From Lachnospiraceae bacterium (GTDB lineage: Bacteria > Bacillota > Clostridia > Lachnospirales > Lachnospiraceae): DNA of 64,000 nucleotides. This document shows positions 60,706-64,000 of the stretch, in pieces. Position 1 is the first letter of the stretch, and each line of letters begins with the position of its first letter. The position numbers were made by a program, and so were the translations under genes. The DNA lies in NCBI GenBank assembly GCA_017500935.1, contig JAFVXW010000035.1, positions 1-64,000 on the forward strand. The letters run 5' to 3'. The notes beneath the pieces were generated by a model, which did no database searches, was not told where the DNA came from, and saw only the letters and a program-made list of their open reading frames with translations.

Positions 60706-63366
60706 TCAGCGAAGCACTGCCAGACGTTCCTTAACCTGTTCCATCATCTGGGTATATTTTTCCAGTTTTGCGCGTTCCTCTGCCACCTTTGCTTCAGGAG
60801 CCTTGCTCATGAAACGTTCGTTGTTAAGCATACCGTTTACACGTGCAAGTTCTTTGGACAGACGCTCTTCTTCTTTTTCCAGACGCTCGATTTCCTTGGC
60901 AATGTCTACCAGTTCCGCAAAAGGAATGTAGAGTGTCGCATTGGGGATCACAACAGATACCGCGTCATCCGCAATACCTGCCTTGTCTGCCTGACAGGTT
61001 ACTTTGGAAGCACCTGCAAGGGATGCAAAGAACAGCTTGCCTTCTTCAAAGATACTGCGCATTTCCTGCTGTTCGCTGACAACAAATACATGTGCCTTCT
61101 TGCTGGGAGGAACATTCATGCCGGTACGTACATTACGGATACCGCGAACCGCTTCCTTGATGATCTCGATTTCGGTTTCTTCCTTGGTATACATTCTTTC
61201 TTCAGAATATACAGGCCATTCAGAGATCATGATGGACTCTTCTTCGTTCTGAATGGTACAGAAGATTTCCTCGGTGATAAAAGGCATATAAGGATGCAGA
61301 AGCTTTAAGGCATCGATCAGGACAGTCTTTAAGGTCCAGAGTGCTGCTGCCTGGCTGTTTACATCGTCAGTAGCATACAGACGGGGTTTTACCATTTCGA
61401 TGTACCAGTCACAGAATTCATCCCAGATGAAATCGTAAACTTTCTGAACGGCGATACCCAGTTCGAAGCTTTCCATATTTTCAGTTACTTCTTTTACCAC
61501 ATTGTTTAACTTGGAAATGATCCATTTATCCACAGGCTGCAGATAGTCTGCCGCATTGGCAGGAATGGTCTTGCCTTCCATGTTCATCATAATGAAACGG
61601 GATGCATTCCAAACCTTATTGGCAAAGTTTCTGTTTGCTTCCACACGTTCCATATGGAAACGCATATCATTACCGGGTGCATTGCCGGTGATCAGGGTCA
61701 GACGCAGCGCGTCAGCGCCATACTGATCGATGATATCCAGAGGATCGATACCGTTGCCTAAAGATTTGCTCATTTTGCGGCCCTGTGCATCTCTTACCAG
61801 ACCATGGAATAATACCGTCTTGAAGGGCTTTTCACCCATCTGTTCAAAGCCGGAGAAGATCATACGGATAACCCAGAAGAAAATAATATCATAACCGGTT
61901 ACCAGCACATCGGTAGGATAGAAATATTTCAGATCCTCAGTCATTTCAGGCCATCCCAAAGTGGAGAAGGGCCACAGTGCAGAGGAAAACCAGGTATCCA
62001 GCGTATCAGGATCCTGTTCAAAATGAGTGCATCCGCACTTGGGACATACGGAAGGCATCTGCTTTGCCACAATGGTCTCACCGCACTTGTCACAGTAGTA
62101 AGCGGGAATTCTGTGTCCCCACCACAGCTGTCTGGAGATACACCAGTCTCTGATGTTGTCAGTCCAGTTAAAATAGGTCTTGTCCATACGCTCAGGGATC
62201 AGCTGGATATCTCCGCTCTTAACTGCCTCTACAGCAGGCTTGATCAGCTCATCCATCTTAACATACCACTGCTTTTTGATCATGGGTTCAACAGTGGTGC
62301 CGCAGCGGTCATGGGTACCTACATTATGAGTATAATCTTCGATACGAACCAAAAGGCCCATTTCGTCCATTTCCTTTACGATAGCCTTTCTTGCTTCGTA
62401 ACGGTCCATGCCCTCAAATTTGCCGCCGTTTGCATTGATGGTGGCGTCATCGTTCATGATGTTGATTTCGGGCAGGTTATGACGCTTACCAACCTCAAAG
62501 TCGTTAGGGTCATGACCGGGAGTGATCTTAACCACACCGGTACCAAATTCCATATCAACATAGGAATCTGCAACAACGGGGATTTCTCTGTTCATGATGG
62601 GCAGCATCAGTTTTCTGCCGATCAGGTCTTTATATCTGTCATCTTCAGGATTTACCGCTACTGCAGTATCTCCCAGCATGGTCTCAGGACGGGTGGTAGC
62701 AAATTCCAGAAATCTGGTGGTGCTTACAGTGCCGTCTTCCTCGATCAGAGGATACTTGATATGCCAGAAATGACCTGCCTGTTCCTCATAAACAACTTCT
62801 GCATCGGAAATGGAAGTTTTACATACAGGACACCAGTTGCCGATACGGTTGCCCTTGTAGATCCATCCTTTTTCATGCATCTTGCAGAATACTTCGGTAA
62901 CGGCCTTGTTGCAGCCCTCATCCATCGTGAAACGTTCTCTGTCCCAGTCACAGGAAGAACCCAGTTTCTTTAACTGATTGATGATACGTCCGCCGTATTC
63001 CTTCTTCCATGCCCATGCACGCTCCAAAAAGCCTTCTCTGCCAAGATCATGCTTATCGATGCCTTCTTCTTTCATCTTTTCGATGATCTTAACCTCGGTT
63101 GCGATACTTGCATGGTCGGTACCGGGCTGCCAGAGCGCATTATAACCCTGCATTCTCTTAAAACGGATCAGGATATCCTGCATCGTATTGTCCAGTGCAT
63201 GTCCCATATGAAGCTGTCCGGTAATATTCGGAGGGGGGATCACGATGGTAAAAGGTTTCTTGGTGTGATCAACTTCGGCGTGGAAATATTTCTTTTCCAG
63301 CCATTTTTCATAGAGTCGGTCCTCAAGTCCATGAGGATCGTAAGTCTTTGCGAGTTCTTTACTCAT
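60706..63366 (-). CDS. valS: Valyl-tRNA synthetase
   Basis: Class I aminoacyl-tRNA synthetase of 886 aa. HIGH-type motif [17 protein letters not shown] (about 47-63), editing domain near 190-340, KMSKS motif [14 protein letters not shown] (about 530), anticodon-binding domain, and a C-terminal coiled coil (about 820-886) typical of ValRS. Zinc-ribbon-like CDKCGETI and CPKCGCTHF pairs lie near 410-435. AAGGAG precedes the ATG. The gene is controlled by the T-box leader upstream. Confidence 0.97.
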   Translation of the reverse strand: MSKELAKTYDPHGLEDRLYEKWLEKKYFHAEVDHTKKPFTIVIPPPNITGQLHMGHALDNTMQDILIRFKRMQGYNALWQPGTDHASIATEVKIIEKMKEEGIDKHDLGREGFLERAWAWKKEYGGRIINQLKKLGSSCDWDRERFTMDEGCNKAVTEVFCKMHEKGWIYKGNRIGNWCPVCKTSISDAEVVYEEQAGHFWHIKYPLIEEDGTVSTTRFLEFATTRPETMLGDTAVAVNPEDDRYKDLIGRKLMLPIMNREIPVVADSYVDMEFGTGVVKITPGHDPNDFEVGKRHNLPEINIMNDDATINANGGKFEGMDRYEARKAIVKEMDEMGLLVRIEDYTHNVGTHDRCGTTVEPMIKKQWYVKMDELIKPAVEAVKSGDIQLIPERMDKTYFNWTDNIRDWCISRQLWWGHRIPAYYCDKCGETIVAKQMPSVCPKCGCTHFEQDPDTLDTWFSSALWPFSTLGWPEMTEDLKYFYPTDVLVTGYDIIFFWVIRMIFSGFEQMGEKPFKTVLFHGLVRDAQGRKMSKSLGNGIDPLDIIDQYGADALRLTLITGNAPGNDMRFHMERVEANRNFANKVWNASRFIMMNMEGKTIPANAADYLQPVDKWIISKLNNVVKEVTENMESFELGIAVQKVYDFIWDEFCDWYIEMVKPRLYATDDVNSQAAALWTLKTVLIDALKLLHPYMPFITEEIFCTIQNEEESIMISEWPVYSEERMYTKEETEIEIIKEAVRGIRNVRTGMNVPPSKKAHVFVVSEQQEMRSIFEEGKLFFASLAGASKVTCQADKAGIADDAVSVVIPNATLYIPFAELVDIAKEIERLEKEEERLSKELARVNGMLNNERFMSKAPEAKVAEERAKLEKYTQMMEQVKERLAVLR

Positions 63367-63426
63367 GTCTGATACTCCTTATCAAAGCTTGTTCCAGAGC
63401 CAACGTTACTTAACTGCAATATAAAA

Positions 63427-63728
63427 GCCCTCTGGTGACTTCTATATCACCAAAGGGCGTCTTAAACGCGGTACCACCTTTGTTCACTGTAAATATCAAT
63501 ACAGCCTCTTACGTTCTCCCCGATATGGGAAGACACTGTCCGGTAACGGGGACTGACCGTGAAAACCTACTGGATCCATCTGCACTTGCAACACGCAGTG
63601 TATTGTTGGGCTTTCCGATTCGGAAGCTACCTTCCGCATTCTGTCGCTGAAATCTTCTTGCAGCCGGTGGAAGATTCTCTCTGTCAGGCAGGGGATGCGT
63701 ACTCCTCTTCTTCATTATCTTTATCTAT
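63427..63728 (-). promoter_or_regulatory. T-box riboswitch upstream of valS
   Basis: The minus strand carries the T-box core AAGGTGGTACCGCG (63,467-63,480). It is followed by a terminator (63,427-63,458, GCCCTCTGGTGA / TCACCAAAGGGC, then TTTTAT). The 5' part has the stem I features GAGGAGTACGC and AGAGAGAA. A GTA triplet (63,628-63,630) after GAAG is a possible valine specifier, but its loop was not modelled. Uncharged tRNA-Val should favour antitermination and read-through into valS. Confidence 0.93.
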
Positions 63729-63734
63729 AGAGTT

Positions 63735-63763
63735 AATATAATGAAAACCTGATTTTTTGTCAA
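63735..63763 (-). promoter_or_regulatory. Sigma-A promoter of valS
   Basis: On the minus strand TTGACA (63,758-63,763), 17 bp, TATATT (63,735-63,740). Transcription would begin near 63,728, at the 5' end of the T-box leader. Confidence 0.85.
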
Positions 63764-63895
63764 GAAAAACTTATAGCCCCTGTCATCTTTGTACTTTTTT
63801 AACACCATCACTGCTGAAATAATCTCATATTTATGTCCAGACTGTTATACTAAAGTTGATTTACCTAAAATTCCCTTCCAAACCGGAGGTAAAAT

Positions 63896-64000
63896 ATGAA
63901 CATTATCATTATTGGCTGCGGAAAAGTCGGTATCACTCTTGCCGAAACCCTTTCAGCCGAAAAACACAATATATCTCTTATAGACACTTCCGCTGAAGTA
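63896..64000 (+). CDS. TrkA-like potassium uptake regulator, 5' end only
   Basis: The 35 visible codons read MNIIIIGCGKVGITLAETLS then AEKHNISLIDTSAEV, the start of a Rossmann NAD-binding (RCK/TrkA-N) domain with GCGKVG. GGAGG lies 6 bases before the ATG. TrkA proteins control Trk or Ktr K+ channels; whether a trkH partner follows cannot be seen. Confidence 0.85.
   Translation, partial: MNIIIIGCGKVGITLAETLSAEKHNISLIDTSAEV

Overview
The window looks like a chromosome segment of an anaerobic, endospore-forming Clostridium-type Firmicute, most likely a gut Lachnospiraceae. The reasons are a full spoIIIAA-AH operon, spoIVB, spoIIAA-spoIIAB-sigF, spoVAA/AB/AC, a standalone glycyl-radical domain, a T-box in front of valS, the classic clostridial order asp23-nusB-xseA-xseB-ispA-dxs-tlyA-nadK-argR-recN-spoIVB, and moderate GC with strong AGGAGG ribosome sites. 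Species assignment is inference.

Layout. 1-14.5 kb (all minus strand): the end of the asp23...recN-spoIVB cluster (isoprenoid synthesis, NAD kinase, arginine repressor, DNA repair, spore signalling protease), a transglutaminase-like lipoprotein, prfC and deoB. 14.5-14.8 kb: a gene-free stretch packed with six perfect or near-perfect hairpins. 14.8-19.9 kb: the spoIIIA operon. 20.0-25.8 kb: an 81-aa GrcA-like glycyl-radical protein, a Ca2+-type P-ATPase, a CofE-like protein and a frameshifted Gfo/Idh/MocA oxidoreductase. 25.9-34.9 kb: one long operon for a MacB/FtsX-type ABC system with three different HlyD-like lipoproteins, two ATPases (one carrying an AbrB-like tail) and a MATE exporter. 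35-42.3 kb: sugar genes (isomerase, DUF4091 protein, MFS transporter, membrane-anchored GH3 with reversed domain order). 42.4-58.8 kb: the sigF-spoVA region, in which spoVAA is separated from spoVAB-spoVAC by a heterodimeric ABC exporter and by about 9.3 kb of AT-rich integrated DNA. 58.9-64 kb: a zinc-ribbon TPR protein, a 50-aa protein, valS with its T-box leader, and the first codons of a trkA-like gene.

The AT-rich island (43,506-52,818) is bounded and split by three copies of a 21-bp sequence resembling the T-arm and 3' acceptor strand of a tRNA. It reads as two tandem integrated elements. The left one (2.8 kb) has HAD, two NUDIX and a GNAT gene but no integrase. The right one (6.5 kb) has a tyrosine integrase with a small partner gene, an Mrr-type restriction enzyme, an ImmA/IrrE peptidase with a membrane partner, and a protein joining an AraC DNA-binding domain to a GyrB-like ATPase domain with altered catalytic residues. 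That last protein, in its defence-gene setting, is the best candidate for something not yet described. Another notable point is that a well-matched sigma-G-type promoter lies directly behind the terminator before spoVAB, which would keep spoVAB-spoVAC under forespore control despite the separation from spoVAA.
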